From positions 434,001 through 498,000 of the forward strand of contig NZ_RCZD01000001.1 of the NCBI RefSeq assembly GCF_006438725.1: DNA of 64,000 bases. Reading direction: 5' to 3'. This document shows positions 36,195 to 45,941 of this stretch, piece by piece (the stretch's first letter is position 1; each line of letters starts with the position of its first letter). A model generated the notes under the pieces. That model saw only the letters and a list, made by a program, of their open reading frames with translations. It was not told the origin of the DNA and did not search any database. The position numbers were made by a program, and so were the translations under genes. This stretch comes from Ewingella americana. Lineage in GTDB: Bacteria > Pseudomonadota > Gammaproteobacteria > Enterobacterales > Enterobacteriaceae.

Positions 36195-36869
36195 CTATTT
36201 CTGACTAATCACTATTTGTTCAAAGATTTCATGGCCAGGATAGTGACGCTGCAACGTAGTATTAATATCCATACGTATAAATTGGCCATTTACTCTAAAA
36301 AGACCGTAATTAGGATCTAGAAAATAGTACTCGCCTGAGGATATACGGACTAATGCGACTGCATGCATCGTATTTTTAAATTGGGGGGCTGAGACACCAA
36401 AAATAACACCACAGGATTTACCAAAATATTTCAACCCTTGAAATAATGAAAACCCACCAGATTTAGAATAAGAATATTCCAAACCAGGATTTTCGCTGTT
36501 TTTTTCCAACTCTCTCTGCCGATTATTCTTATAATGCGCAGTGAATTCCGCAGATCTCACTCTTGCATTAGAGCTATTCGTCCCATTTATACCCACACGT
36601 GTTTCATAATTTTTCTGCCGTCTCGCCGCCCTTTCCAAAAAATGTATAAACTCTTGTCGATCAACCGGGATATGTACATGCATCACCGAAGGAGCCGAGG
36701 AAAACCAACCCGGCACCCATCTTTCAAGGAGATTTTTTTCTGTTTTCACCGGGCGATTTTTTAAAATATCACCAAGCCAGGTCAGGCAGAAACCCATACA
36801 AAAACCTTCGGATTTATGCGTATTAAGAAATTCATTATAGTTACGCTGAAAATTAACAATCAATTCCAT
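36195..36869 (-). CDS. YopT-type (C58) cysteine protease
   Basis: A 224-residue protein with the C58 triad pattern: Cys24 in 'SEGFCMGFCLTWLGD', His169 in 'NTMHAVALVRI' and Asp185 in 'YYFLDPNYGLFRVNG'. The His/Asp segments closely follow the YopT/AvrPphB consensus (HAVAL, FFDPNYG). It has no signal peptide or long N-terminal secretion region, unlike many type III effectors, and Cys28 is a second candidate nucleophile. It converges with the island operon and is AT-rich. The role could be an effector, toxin or processing enzyme. Confidence 0.75.
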   Translation of the reverse strand: MELIVNFQRNYNEFLNTHKSEGFCMGFCLTWLGDILKNRPVKTEKNLLERWVPGWFSSAPSVMHVHIPVDRQEFIHFLERAARRQKNYETRVGINGTNSSNARVRSAEFTAHYKNNRQRELEKNSENPGLEYSYSKSGGFSLFQGLKYFGKSCGVIFGVSAPQFKNTMHAVALVRISSGEYYFLDPNYGLFRVNGQFIRMDINTTLQRHYPGHEIFEQIVISQK

Positions 36870-37164
36870 TTGGACATCCTTTCAACCTTCTCCATAAACA
36901 CCATCACAACAAATTCAACCATGGCGGGACGATTTATCATTTTCATCGCGTAGAGGAATATCTATTCGTGATTATTTACAACCTGTTCATTTCCTGAGAA
37001 TGACTAATAGACAATGTATAATCATCTCGTCACACCTATTTATTATAATCAACAAATAATAAACCGCCTCAACATCTCATATAACCCACAGTATAATAAA
37101 GGCTAATATTATAAATAACAATGGGCATTTCAATAAGAAACATGCCTTATTAAATATTCGGGTG
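36870..37164. other. AT-rich non-coding gap right of the protease gene
   Basis: No open frame or RNA I can support. It probably holds the promoter of the minus-strand protease gene (GGATGTCC region just upstream of its start) and marks the right edge of the AT-rich island. Confidence 0.45.
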
Positions 37165-37212
37165 AACAAAAACAAATAACCCATGCAAATTAATTTATAT
37201 GGGTTATTTGTT
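37165..37212 (-). terminator. Terminator of the left ferric-type ABC operon
   Basis: Perfect 14-bp stem (37171-37184 with 37199-37212) and 14-base loop. On the minus strand it is followed by TTTTTG, and it lies 5 bases beyond the stop of the ATPase gene. Confidence 0.8.
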
Positions 37213-37217
37213 AGCAC

Positions 37218-38288
37218 TTATACTTTAGGGAAAATCCATACATCATCGACAGGCAGGGAAAGACGGCACATCTCCTGGCCCCGCACGTCGTTGCCGTAAG
37301 CCCGCACCACGAAGTCCTCAGCCACCGTACGGAACAGGTACTCCCAGCGGTCACCAAGGTACATGCTGGTCAGTAACGGCAGTTCTATCTGGTTGCCATC
37401 CGGGTTGTCCCCCATGCGCACACGTTCCACACGGATAACGGCGGTCCCCTCCTCACCAGCCTTCACGCTTTCGCCCGCCTGCCCCCAGAGAACCCAGTCT
37501 TTACCCTCAATGCGGGCTTTGCCGTCACGCACTTCAGTCACTTTGCCATGCAGGCGGTTATTGCTGCCCATGAATTCGGCGGTGAAGAGTGTTTTCGGCG
37601 AGCCGTACATCTCCTGTGGCGTACCTTGTTGCTCTATTTTTCCGTTATTGAGCAGCAGAATACGGTCGGAGATCGCCATGGCTTCATTCTGGTCGTGCGT
37701 CACCATCAGCGCCGACAGGCCGAGCTTGATGATCAGTTCCCGCAAGAACACGCGGGCTTCTTCGCGCAGCTTGGCGTCGAGGTTGGACAGCGGTTCATCG
37801 AGCAGGATCACCGGCGGGTTGTAGACCAGTGCGCGGCCAATCGCCACGCGCTGCTGTTGTCCACCGGATAGCTGATGCGGATGCCGCTTACCAAGATGGC
37901 CAAGGCCGAGCTGATCAAGTACCGCTTGCACCCGCTGGGTCAGTTCCGATGAGGCGACCTTACGCAACTTCAACGGATAGGCGACATTCTCAAACACGGT
38001 TTTGTGTGGCCAGAGTGCGTAGGACTGAAATACCAGCCCGAGGTTACGCTCTTCTGCCGGGATCTCACTGCGTGAACTGCCGTCATATACGGTATTTTTA
38101 CCGATAATAATGCGCCCCTGCGTAGGCTTTTCCAACCCGGCCACGGCTCTGAGCAGCGTGGTTTTACCGCTGCCGGAAGGCCCGAGCAGCGAGACAACTT
38201 CCCCGCGTTTTAGATCCATGGAAACGCCCTTTAACACCGGATTGTCGCCATAGGTTAAGTGCAGATTCTCGACCGATAATTCAATCAT
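37218..38288 (-). CDS. ABC transporter ATP-binding protein (FbpC/PotA-like)
   Basis: A 356-residue ATPase. The ATG at 38288 overlaps the permease stop by 8 bases and fits the family start 'MIELSVENLHLTYGDNP'. Marks are Walker A ([18 protein letters not shown]), signature ([19 protein letters not shown]), Walker B (VILLDEPLSNLDAKLR) and 'MVTHDQNEAMAISDRI'. The C-terminal TOBE-type regulatory domain has 'GSNNRLHGKVTEVRDGKARIEG'. Substrate class: ferric iron, polyamine or organophosphate. See the receptor for why iron is not certain. Confidence 0.88.
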   Translation of the reverse strand: MIELSVENLHLTYGDNPVLKGVSMDLKRGEVVSLLGPSGSGKTTLLRAVAGLEKPTQGRIIIGKNTVYDGSSRSEIPAEERNLGLVFQSYALWPHKTVFENVAYPLKLRKVASSELTQRVQAVLDQLGLGHLGKRHPHQLSGGQQQRVAIGRALVYNPPVILLDEPLSNLDAKLREEARVFLRELIIKLGLSALMVTHDQNEAMAISDRILLLNNGKIEQQGTPQEMYGSPKTLFTAEFMGSNNRLHGKVTEVRDGKARIEGKDWVLWGQAGESVKAGEEGTAVIRVERVRMGDNPDGNQIELPLLTSMYLGDRWEYLFRTVAEDFVVRAYGNDVRGQEMCRLSLPVDDVWIFPKV

Positions 38289-40050
38289 GTAATTTGACTC
38301 CAAAACGAAGGGCAATACCCAGACCTAACACCACCAGCAGGATGTTAATAAAGGAGAGCGCGGCAACGATATCAATCGCTCCGGCGGCCCACAGGGAAAC
38401 CAGCATGGAGCCGATGGTTTCCGTTCCCGGCGAAAGCAGGTAGACGCCGGTAGAATATTCACGCTCAAAAATCAGAAACATCAGCAGCCACGAACCAATC
38501 AGGCCGTAGCGTGACAGAGGAATAGTGACATGACGGGTGATTTGTCCGCGGGTGGCACCGGTACTGCGTGCCGCCTCTTCCAGCTCCGGGCCGACCTGCA
38601 ATAAGGTCGAGGAGATCAGCCGCAGACCATAGGCCATCCAGACCACGGTATACGCCAGCCATACGCTAAAAATGGTACTGCGCAGCGATCGCAGCCACAC
38701 CACCAGGTTGTCGCGCAGCCACTGCGACCATGACATATCGGACAGCCAGCCGGACTTGAGCGAGTTGTCCAGCCACATCGGCAGGAACAGGAATACCCAC
38801 AGGAACGCCAGACCGGCCAGCAGTCCTGGCACCGCACGTGGCACCAGCACGCTGTAATCCAAAAAGCGCGTTACGCCGTCAGGTTTACGATGCATCGCGA
38901 TACCGATAAACAGATAGCAGGCTACCGCCAGCGCGCCACCGATAACGCCGATAGCCATTGAGTTAACGATCGCCCGCAGCAGGTTTGGCTGCTGCCAGAT
39001 AGTGCGGAACGTATTGAGAGAAAGCTCATCCCATATCGACACCCCCACGCCCCAGTTAGAAATGAAAGCACGTAAAATCACCCCCACCAGCGGTACGCCA
39101 ATGGTCACCGTCAGCCAGAAGGCCACCACGGCACCGGCTACCCAGCGCCACTTGCCAAGTGGTAATGCGCGGGCCTGCGAAGCTTTACCTTTAACGGTGA
39201 CGAAACGGTTGGCGGTGCGCATCAGGCGACGCTGCAACATCACCAGCGGGATGGTGATGCAAATGAGCACCACCGCCACGGCAGCCATCAGATGATAAGA
39301 GGGTGTACCGAGTTTGTTGGTGAGCTGATAGAGGTAGGTGGCCAGCACCAGGTTGCCTTCGGGGTCACCGAGCACCAGCATCAGGCCGAACACTTCCAGC
39401 CCGAGGAAAAACAACAATACGGCGGCATATAAAATGGCCGGACGCACCATCGGCAGACTGACGGCCGTCATCACCTGCAAGGGCGACGCCCCGGCGGTTC
39501 GCGCTGCTTCTTCGACGTCAGACCCGACGCTGCGCAACGCTGAGGAGATGTAGAGATAGGCATGCGGCACGTGAGTCAGACCAGCAATCACCACGATGCT
39601 CAACATGTCGTAGATATTCCACGGCACGAACCCGAGAATGGATTGCGCCCACAGCGAGAAAAAACCGACTGGCCCGGCGGCCACCACGTAACCAAACCCC
39701 AACACCATTGGCGAGACAAAAATCGGCACCAGAATCAACGGTTCAATCACGCGTCTGCCGGGCAAATCGGTACGCACCATCAAAAATGCCAGGATACCGC
39801 CGAGTGGAATCGAAATAATCACCAGTCCAAATGCCAGGATAAAGCCGCTTTTCAGCGCCTTATAGAAATCCGGGTCGGTGAAGATAAATTCAAAAGACTC
39901 GAGGCTCCACTCTTTTGACGGGGAAAAGAACGGGGCCGAGAGAAAACTCTGTATGACGATGAACGACAGCGGAATGTAGATAACCAGTGCCGTGATTAAC
40001 ACCACTATGCTGCGCGGCAGACCCTGCCACTTTCGGCGCAATGCATTCAT
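38281..40050 (-). CDS. Fused ABC transporter permease (FbpB-like)
   Basis: A 589-residue inner membrane protein with two permease halves in one chain, as in FbpB/SfuB. Each half has an EAA loop: 'EEAARTAGASPLQVMTAVSLP' and 'EEAARSTGATRGQITRHVTIP'. About twelve membrane helices are predicted. It overlaps the ATPase gene by 8 bases and is separated from its receptor gene by 168 bases holding a palindromic repeat. Longer than SfuB in this window (527 residues). Confidence 0.87.
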   Translation of the reverse strand: MNALRRKWQGLPRSIVVLITALVIYIPLSFIVIQSFLSAPFFSPSKEWSLESFEFIFTDPDFYKALKSGFILAFGLVIISIPLGGILAFLMVRTDLPGRRVIEPLILVPIFVSPMVLGFGYVVAAGPVGFFSLWAQSILGFVPWNIYDMLSIVVIAGLTHVPHAYLYISSALRSVGSDVEEAARTAGASPLQVMTAVSLPMVRPAILYAAVLLFFLGLEVFGLMLVLGDPEGNLVLATYLYQLTNKLGTPSYHLMAAVAVVLICITIPLVMLQRRLMRTANRFVTVKGKASQARALPLGKWRWVAGAVVAFWLTVTIGVPLVGVILRAFISNWGVGVSIWDELSLNTFRTIWQQPNLLRAIVNSMAIGVIGGALAVACYLFIGIAMHRKPDGVTRFLDYSVLVPRAVPGLLAGLAFLWVFLFLPMWLDNSLKSGWLSDMSWSQWLRDNLVVWLRSLRSTIFSVWLAYTVVWMAYGLRLISSTLLQVGPELEEAARSTGATRGQITRHVTIPLSRYGLIGSWLLMFLIFEREYSTGVYLLSPGTETIGSMLVSLWAAGAIDIVAALSFINILLVVLGLGIALRFGVKLHD

Positions 40051-40121
40051 GTTACTTCCCTTCGGTTAGAAACCCTGAACAGCGTGATCAGGCAAGAGAA
40101 AGGGAGGCTTACACCCCCGTC

Positions 40122-40218
40122 TATATCCAAAATACTTCAAGCTGCAGGAGTAAATCTGTCTGGAGCAGATTTGAACGCGGCAGCCAGCGGCCCTGCAGCT
40201 TGAAGGATGGCGGGTATA
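40122..40218. repeat. Enterobacterial palindromic intergenic repeat
   Basis: The outer arms are CTTCAAGCTGCAGG (40135-40148) and its exact complement (40192-40205). Flanks read TATATCC on the left and GGCGGGTATAT on the right, and an inner hairpin lies at 40152-40172. It resembles the short palindromic elements seen between genes in Yersinia/Serratia genomes (YPAL-like, from memory). It sits between receptor and permease genes, so it can form a structure that lowers downstream expression. Confidence 0.6.
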
Positions 40219-41307
40219 TTATTTGCCGGCGGCGGTGCGCCACTGTTTGATGTAATCCAGACGTTTTTTCTGTTGCAGATACTCCAGCAGGGTTTCATCG
40301 ACCGGAATTGGCTTGAGCGCGTTACCTAGCATTTTGGTCAAGCCATCAATGTCATTTTTGCCTTCGATATCGTTGCGAATGGACGGAATGTCGGCCTGGT
40401 TGGCAAGGATGTTCTGCCCCGCTTCAGACAGCACATAGTCCAGCCACAGTTTGGCGGCATTGCCATTTTTGGCTTCTTTACTGATGAAGGAGACGCGCGA
40501 CAGCACCAGGGTGTAATCCTTCGGATAGGAAATACCCAGCGATGGATCCGTTTTGGCACGGGCTTCGGCGTAGGAACCGAGAATGTTAAAGCCGATCAGG
40601 TTTTCACCTGATGAGACCCGTTCCATCATCGTCCCGGTGGAAGACTGCACTGCCAGACCGCCCTTCGCCACTTCGCTCAGCGTGTTGAAATAATTCGGAT
40701 CTGCTTTGAAATCCTGCACGGAGAGCATGAAACCCAGACCCGATTTTTCGATGTCGTAGGTGGTGACTTTTTTATTAAATTTGTCAGTCTGGCTGGCGAT
40801 GAGTTTTGCCAGTGCTGCGTGGGAATCCGGGACATCACCCTGCGGGATCAGGCGCTTGTTATAGATAAATACCACCGGCTCATAGGTCGTGCCGTAGGCT
40901 TTCTCTTTCCACACGGCCCATTTCGGCAATTGTTTCAATTCAGGTGAAGAATATTCAGCGGCATAATCGGTCGCCAGCTTCAGCGCGGTGTCCATTGACG
41001 AACTCCACACCACATCGCCACTGGTCCCGCCGGCTGCCTGTTCACTGATGTAGCGGTTGTAGAGTTCGGTGCTGTTCATGTCGTTGTATTCGACTTTCAC
41101 GCCCGGATAAGCAGCTTCAAAGCCCTGAATCAGCGGGCCTGCGGCTTTGGTATCCGTGGTGGAGTAGACCACCACTTTGCCCTCTTTGGTGGCCGCATCG
41201 ACGATTTTTTGATAGTCAGCCGGGTACCCTTGAGGTAATGCAGACATGGCAGAGGTAGAAATCAGTACAGCAGAAGCAAGCAGAGACAGGCGTAATTTTT
41301 TCGACAT
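40219..41307 (-). CDS. ABC transporter substrate-binding protein (Fbp/AfuA-like)
   Basis: A 362-residue periplasmic receptor with a signal peptide (residues 1-22, ending TSAMSA). It starts the mature fold with 'TKEGKVVVYSTTDTKAAGPLI' and has 'VVWSSSMDTALKLA'. Unlike SfuA it lacks the Tyr-Tyr iron-ligand pair: the equivalent stretch reads 'FNILGSYAEAR'. The ligand may therefore be other than free ferric iron, for example a phosphorylated sugar or phosphonate as for some AfuA/PhnS relatives. It is first in its operon and divergent from sfuA. Confidence 0.82.
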   Translation of the reverse strand: MSKKLRLSLLASAVLISTSAMSALPQGYPADYQKIVDAATKEGKVVVYSTTDTKAAGPLIQGFEAAYPGVKVEYNDMNSTELYNRYISEQAAGGTSGDVVWSSSMDTALKLATDYAAEYSSPELKQLPKWAVWKEKAYGTTYEPVVFIYNKRLIPQGDVPDSHAALAKLIASQTDKFNKKVTTYDIEKSGLGFMLSVQDFKADPNYFNTLSEVAKGGLAVQSSTGTMMERVSSGENLIGFNILGSYAEARAKTDPSLGISYPKDYTLVLSRVSFISKEAKNGNAAKLWLDYVLSEAGQNILANQADIPSIRNDIEGKNDIDGLTKMLGNALKPIPVDETLLEYLQQKKRLDYIKQWRTAAGK

Positions 41308-41783
41308 TATTGTTAACCTCTAGTTACATTTGAGAAACTAAAAATCAACATAACGCATAACATCTGACAGGCAATGGAGTAATTCTTTTATCTTCTTAAA
41401 TTGTGATTCGGGGCGTTTTTTAGGCAATTAACACCATAAAAACCACGGTAAAAGCGCGAAACAGACCAACTGAAGGTGGCCCGTTGTGGAGAGACATGCG
41501 GGCGTGATTATCCAAAGAATCCGCAGTGCCGATATCCGCCGCTCCCCCCTTTCACGCGCCATTGCGATGATCATCGGCACAAATTCGTGGTCCCCTTCAC
41601 CAACCTAAGGTTTTCTTAATAATAGATGTGGCATAAAGCCGGGCCGAAAGATGATGAGATGTTTTTACATAATTAAATGCGAATCAGTTTCAGAACTGTT
41701 ATCAGTGTAATATGTAAACTTTGCCATGCCTTGCGCATGTCGGCGACGTCGTTTTCTTCTTCTTTTTTCTTAAGGACTTTTTT
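41308..41783. promoter_or_regulatory. Divergent control region between two ABC operons
   Basis: A 476-base non-coding stretch. It holds a Fur-box-like site near sfuA (listed separately) and a 12-base palindrome CGATGATCATCG at 41565-41576. No RNA gene or protein gene was found. Confidence 0.5.
41673..41691 (+). promoter_or_regulatory. Fur-box-like site upstream of sfuA
   Basis: The 19-mer at 41673-41691 has the core AAATGCGAATCAGTTTC and matches the GATAATGATAATCATTATC consensus at 12 of 19 positions by eye. It lies about 95 bases upstream of the sfuA start. Iron repression by Fur is known for sfu/yfu operons. Confidence 0.5.
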
Positions 41784-42794
41784 ATGAAGTTACGCTTTTC
41801 CTCACTCGGGCCAGTCGCTTTACTCACTTCTTCACTGATGCTGGCCTTTTCTGCCAGCGCCGCTGATGAAGGTATTGTTATTTACAATGCTCAGCATGAA
41901 AACCTGGTGCAATCCTGGGTTGATGGCTTCACCAAAGATACTGGCATCAAAGTCACGCTGCGTAACGGTGGCGATAGCGAGCTGGGCAACCAGCTGATAC
42001 AAGAAGGCAGCGCCTCTCCGGCCGACGTTTTCCTGACCGAGAACTCACCGGCTATGGTGCTGGTCGATAACGCCAAACTTTTCGCCCCCCTCGACTCAGC
42101 GACCCAAAAGCAGGTTGAGCCCGCCTACCGTCCAACGCATGGCCGCTGGATTGGCATTGCTGCCCGTACCACTGTGTTTGTTTATAACCCGGAAAAAATC
42201 AGCGAAGCGCAGTTACCTAAATCAATGATGGATCTGGCTAAACCAGAATGGAAAGGCCGCTGGGCTGCCTCCCCTTCGGGTGCTGATTTCCAGGCGATTG
42301 TCAGCGCATTACTGGAACTGAAAGGCGAGAAAGCAACGCTGGAATGGCTGAAAGCGATGAAAACCAACTTCACCGCCTATAAAGGCAACAGTACCGTGAT
42401 GAAAGCGGTGAATGCCGGTCAGATTGATGGCGGGATCATCTATCACTATTACCGCTTTGTCGATCAGGCCAAGACCGGTGAAAACAGCAAAAATACCAAA
42501 CTGTTTTACTTCAAACATAACGATCCCGGTGCGTTTGTGAGCATCTCCGGCGGCGGCGTTCTGGCTTCTAGTCAGCATCAAAAAGAAGCTCAGGAATTTG
42601 TTAAATGGATCACCGGTAAACAAGGTCAGGAGATTCTGCGCACCAATAACGCCTTCGAATATGCTGTCGGTGTGAATGCCGCGTCTAACCCGAAACTGGT
42701 TCCGCTGAAAGCGTTGGATGCACCGAAAGTGGATGCGTCAGAGTTGAACAGCAAAAAAGTGGTCGAGTTAATGACTGAAGCAGGCCTGCTGTAA
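41784..42794 (+). CDS. sfuA: Ferric iron-binding periplasmic protein SfuA
   Basis: A 336-residue receptor. The start at 41784 follows AAGGA; the longer frame adds 21 Phe-rich residues. Signal peptide residues 1-25 (ending SASA). The sequence resembles Serratia SfuA as I remember it, with '[19 protein letters not shown]', '[16 protein letters not shown]' and the iron-ligand stretch '[10 protein letters not shown]' carrying the Tyr-Tyr pair. It delivers ferric iron to SfuBC. Likely repressed by Fur. Confidence 0.93.
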   Translation: MKLRFSSLGPVALLTSSLMLAFSASAADEGIVIYNAQHENLVQSWVDGFTKDTGIKVTLRNGGDSELGNQLIQEGSASPADVFLTENSPAMVLVDNAKLFAPLDSATQKQVEPAYRPTHGRWIGIAARTTVFVYNPEKISEAQLPKSMMDLAKPEWKGRWAASPSGADFQAIVSALLELKGEKATLEWLKAMKTNFTAYKGNSTVMKAVNAGQIDGGIIYHYYRFVDQAKTGENSKNTKLFYFKHNDPGAFVSISGGGVLASSQHQKEAQEFVKWITGKQGQEILRTNNAFEYAVGVNAASNPKLVPLKALDAPKVDASELNSKKVVELMTEAGLL

Positions 42795-42831
42795 TAGCAG
42801 TTATTTTTCCCAGCAGCGTGCCTTAATTATT

Positions 42832-44415
42832 ATGTCGAATATCAGTATCGAAGGTGTCCGCGCCAGATGGCGTAACAACAGTCGCCGTTCCTCACGCCGG
42901 GCTGGAACCGGTATCGTGCTGGCCGCGGTTTTGCTGTCCCTGTTGTCTCTACTGCCGCTGGGATTTGTGGTCGGCATTACCCTTGATACCGGTTGGGCGA
43001 CGGTGAAGGCACTGGTTTTTCGCCCACGCGTGGGCGAATTACTGACCAATACGGTGCTGCTGGTGATCATCACGCTACCGCTGTGCGCTGTTATTGGCAT
43101 CGCGCTGGCGTGGCTCACAGAACGCACTCAACTGCCGGGGCGCAGGTTCTGGTCTTTGTTGGCGATAGCGCCTCTGGCCGTGCCAGCGTTTGTACAAAGT
43201 TACGCCTGGATAAGCCTCGTTCCGTCAATGCATGGGCTGGGGGCGGGCGTATTTATCTCCGTCATTGCCTACTTCCCGTTTATTTATCTGCCAGCAACCG
43301 CCGTGTTGCGACGCCTCGATCCCGGCCTTGAAGATGCTGCATCCTCACTGGGTTCTACGCCTGTGGCGGTTTTTTTCCGCGTGATCCTGCCGCAATTAAA
43401 ACTGGCCGTCTGGGGCGGCTCACTGCTTATTGCGCTGCATTTACTGGCTGAATATGGCCTGTATGCCATGATCCGTTTCGATACCTTCACGACCGCCATC
43501 TTTGATCAATTCCAGTCAACGTTTAACGGTCCGGCCGCCAACATGCTGGCGGGCGTTCTGGCGTTGTGCTGCCTTGCGGTATTAATGGTGGAGTCCGCCA
43601 GCCGTGGCACAGCGCGTTATGCACGAGTAGGGTCAGGCAGCGCCAGACGACAAACGCTACGGTCATTAAAACCGGGCCTGACAGCGCTGAGTTTGTGCCT
43701 GCCGATATTGCTGACTGCCCTGTCGCTCGGCGTACCTTTTGTCACCCTGACGCGCTGGCTGTATCTGGGCGGCACTGACGTATGGCTCAACCCTCAACTG
43801 TTGCCTGCGTTGAAACAAACGCTGTGGTATGCGCTGGCCGGTGCGGCAATCACCACGGTGTGTGCGGTGCCAATGGCGTGGATTTCCGTCCGCTATCCGG
43901 GGCGCTTATACCGCTTTCTGGAAGGCTGCAATTATATAACCAGTTCGCTGCCCGGCATTGTGGTGGCGCTGGCGCTGGTGACCATCACCATCCGCATCGC
44001 CCGTCCGCTATACCAGACGGAAATCACCATTTTATTTGCCTATCTGCTGATGTTTATGCCGCGTGCGCTGATCAACCTGCGGGCCGGTATTGCTCAGGCA
44101 CCGGTTGAGCTAGAAAATGCGGCGCGCAGCCTGGGCCGCACACCGTTTCAGGCGTTGTGGAGTACAACGATGCGGCTGGCCGCGCCGGGTGCCGCCGCCG
44201 GTGCTGCACTGGTGTTTCTGGCCGTAACCAATGAACTGACCGCCACCTTGCTGCTGGCACCCAATGGCACGCGAACGCTGGCGACCGCCTTCTGGGCACT
44301 GACCAGCGAAATCGATTATGTTGCGGCATCACCCTATGCACTGCTGATGGTATTGCTGTCGCTGCCATTAACCTGGATCCTTTATTCACAATCTCAACGT
44401 AAGGCTGGACTATGA
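42832..44415 (+). CDS. sfuB: Ferric iron ABC transporter permease SfuB
   Basis: A 527-residue fused permease with about twelve membrane helices and two EAA loops: '[21 protein letters not shown]' and '[21 protein letters not shown]'. The N-terminus is Arg-rich ([16 protein letters not shown]). It starts 37 bases after sfuA and overlaps sfuC by 4 bases (ATGA). It moves ferric iron across the inner membrane. Confidence 0.92.
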   Translation: MSNISIEGVRARWRNNSRRSSRRAGTGIVLAAVLLSLLSLLPLGFVVGITLDTGWATVKALVFRPRVGELLTNTVLLVIITLPLCAVIGIALAWLTERTQLPGRRFWSLLAIAPLAVPAFVQSYAWISLVPSMHGLGAGVFISVIAYFPFIYLPATAVLRRLDPGLEDAASSLGSTPVAVFFRVILPQLKLAVWGGSLLIALHLLAEYGLYAMIRFDTFTTAIFDQFQSTFNGPAANMLAGVLALCCLAVLMVESASRGTARYARVGSGSARRQTLRSLKPGLTALSLCLPILLTALSLGVPFVTLTRWLYLGGTDVWLNPQLLPALKQTLWYALAGAAITTVCAVPMAWISVRYPGRLYRFLEGCNYITSSLPGIVVALALVTITIRIARPLYQTEITILFAYLLMFMPRALINLRAGIAQAPVELENAARSLGRTPFQALWSTTMRLAAPGAAAGAALVFLAVTNELTATLLLAPNGTRTLATAFWALTSEIDYVAASPYALLMVLLSLPLTWILYSQSQRKAGL

Positions 44416-45461
44416 GCACGCTCGACCTGCGGGAAATCACAAAATCTTATTCAGCGGTAAAAGTGCTGGAAAGTATTAACCTGCGGGTGGGCCCCGGCAG
44501 CCGCACGGCGATTGTCGGGCCTTCCGGTTCTGGGAAAACCACACTGCTGCGCATTATTGCCGGTTTCGAAACCCCGGATAGCGGGCAAGTACTGTTGCAG
44601 GGCCAAAGGTTGTTTGATGTCACTACACAGGTCCCTGCACACCAAAGAGGTATTGGGTTTGTGCCGCAAGATGGGGCGCTGTTCCCACATTTTACCGTGG
44701 CGGGAAATATTGCTTACGGCTTGAGCGGCGGGAAACGCGAGAAGCAAATCCGTATCGACGAACTGATGGAGATGGTCGCGCTGGACCGGCGTCTTGCAAC
44801 CTTATGGCCGCACGAACTTTCCGGCGGGCAGCAGCAGCGTGTAGCACTGGCGAGAGCGTTGGCACAAAAACCGGTGCTGATGTTACTGGATGAGCCGTTT
44901 TCCGCACTCGATACCGCCCTTCGCGCATCAACCCGCAAAGCGGTTGCCGACTTGCTGGCACAAACCCGTATCGCCTCTATTTTGGTTACACACGACCAGA
45001 CCGAAGCGCTGTCATTTGCCGATCAAGTCGCAGTGATGCGCAACGGGAAACTGGCACACGTAGGCGCGCCACAGGCGTTGTATTTACGTCCTGCCGATGA
45101 AATGACGGCAACATTTTTAGGTGAAACACTGTTACTGGATGCGCACCTGGAACATGGCTGGGCACAATGTGTGCTGGGAACAATCGCCGTGGATAACGCT
45201 TCCCGCACCGGCAGTGCGCGCGTCATGCTGCGCCCGGAGCAAATCCGCCTGACGCCAGTCGAGGTCGCCGGGCAGCCCACGAAGCAATGCCTGGCAAGGG
45301 TGACACGCATTGATTTTGCAGGATTTATCTCAACGCTAAGCCTGGACATTTCGGGCAGCCATCAGACAATTGAGATCAAAACGGTCAGTAAAAAGGATCT
45401 TGTGGTGGGATCAACGGTTGAAATTACTGTCGAGGGCAGTGCGCACGTATTCCTTACGTAA
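44412..45461 (+). CDS. sfuC: Ferric iron ABC transporter ATPase SfuC
   Basis: A 349-residue ATPase: Walker A ([18 protein letters not shown]), '[15 protein letters not shown]' Q-loop, signature ([16 protein letters not shown]), Walker B ([15 protein letters not shown]) and '[15 protein letters not shown]'. A C-terminal regulatory domain has '[15 protein letters not shown]'. It closes the sfu operon. The following minus-strand tRNA terminators are convergent. Confidence 0.92.
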   Translation: MSTLDLREITKSYSAVKVLESINLRVGPGSRTAIVGPSGSGKTTLLRIIAGFETPDSGQVLLQGQRLFDVTTQVPAHQRGIGFVPQDGALFPHFTVAGNIAYGLSGGKREKQIRIDELMEMVALDRRLATLWPHELSGGQQQRVALARALAQKPVLMLLDEPFSALDTALRASTRKAVADLLAQTRIASILVTHDQTEALSFADQVAVMRNGKLAHVGAPQALYLRPADEMTATFLGETLLLDAHLEHGWAQCVLGTIAVDNASRTGSARVMLRPEQIRLTPVEVAGQPTKQCLARVTRIDFAGFISTLSLDISGSHQTIEIKTVSKKDLVVGSTVEITVEGSAHVFLT

Positions 45462-45498
45462 CCCCCGCCACACGTGAAGAATCTCAACTTTCAGGCAC

Positions 45499-45528
45499 AA
45501 AAAAAGCCGCTAATTGCTTAGCAGCTTT
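45499..45528 (-). terminator. Terminator of tRNA-Ser copy 1
   Basis: A 10-bp stem with one G-U pair (45503-45512 with 45519-45528), read on the minus strand and ending in seven T residues. It lies 14 bases beyond the tRNA 3' end. Confidence 0.8.
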
Positions 45529-45541
45529 GATGTGTTGTTTA

Positions 45542-45629
45542 TGGCGGAGGAGGAGAGATTCGAACTCTCGAATGGTTTCCCATCGCCGGTTTTCAAGACC
45601 GGTGCCTTCAGCCCCTCGGCCACCCCTCC
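45542..45629 (-). tRNA. serT: tRNA-Ser(UGA), copy 1
   Basis: An 88-base tRNA on the minus strand with encoded CCA. The acceptor stem is GGAGGGG paired with CUCCUCC, the anticodon loop CUUGAAA gives UGA, a long variable arm is typical of serine tRNA, and the T arm contains GUUCGAAUC. It differs from copy 2 by one base in the D loop (C45614 on the plus strand against G45885). Confidence 0.95.
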
Positions 45630-45675
45630 GTAAACAACAAGCACCGACCGACATCAGTCGCTCAGTACGGGGCGT

Positions 45676-45703
45676 AGTATACAAGACCGAAAAAAAGATG
45701 CAA
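45676..45703 (-). promoter_or_regulatory. Promoter of tRNA-Ser copy 1
   Basis: On the minus strand TTGCAT (45698-45703), 16 bases and TATACT (45676-45681) are followed by a GC-rich discriminator (ACGCCCCG) of the stringently controlled type. Confidence 0.55.
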
Positions 45704-45766
45704 ATATTATTTTCAGGCTAGTTTGTTGATTTTATGAACATTTACACAGTGCTCATGAATTTCAGA

Positions 45767-45799
45767 TACAAAAAAAGCCGCTAATGACTTAGCAGCTTT
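45767..45799 (-). terminator. Terminator of tRNA-Ser copy 2
   Basis: Stem 45774-45783 with 45790-45799 and a T run on the minus strand. It is a near copy of the copy 1 terminator, so the tRNA and its terminator were duplicated as one unit. Confidence 0.8.
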
Positions 45800-45812
45800 C
45801 TTGTGTTGTTTA

Positions 45813-45900
45813 TGGCGGAGGAGGAGAGATTCGAACTCTCGAATGGTTTCCCATCGCCGGTTTTCAAGACCGGTGCCTTCAGCCGCTCGGCCACCCCTCC
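45813..45900 (-). tRNA. serT: tRNA-Ser(UGA), copy 2
   Basis: An 88-base tRNA on the minus strand with encoded CCA and the same UGA anticodon as copy 1. The D loop reads GAGCGGC, the common serT form as I remember it, where copy 1 has GAGGGGC. The copies are 271 bases apart. Confidence 0.95.
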
Positions 45901-45912
45901 GCAACGAAGCGA

Positions 45913-45941
45913 ACTATAAACATAGCCGATCCTCTTGTAAA
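45913..45941 (-). promoter_or_regulatory. Promoter of tRNA-Ser copy 2
   Basis: On the minus strand TTTACA (45936-45941), 17 bases and TATAGT (45913-45918) lie just upstream of the tRNA 5' end. Confidence 0.6.

Noticed and set aside
45542-45900. tRNA genes as an attachment site for an integrated element
   Set aside because: No integrase gene and no repeated tRNA 3' end at the island borders; the second copy is a whole tRNA unit.
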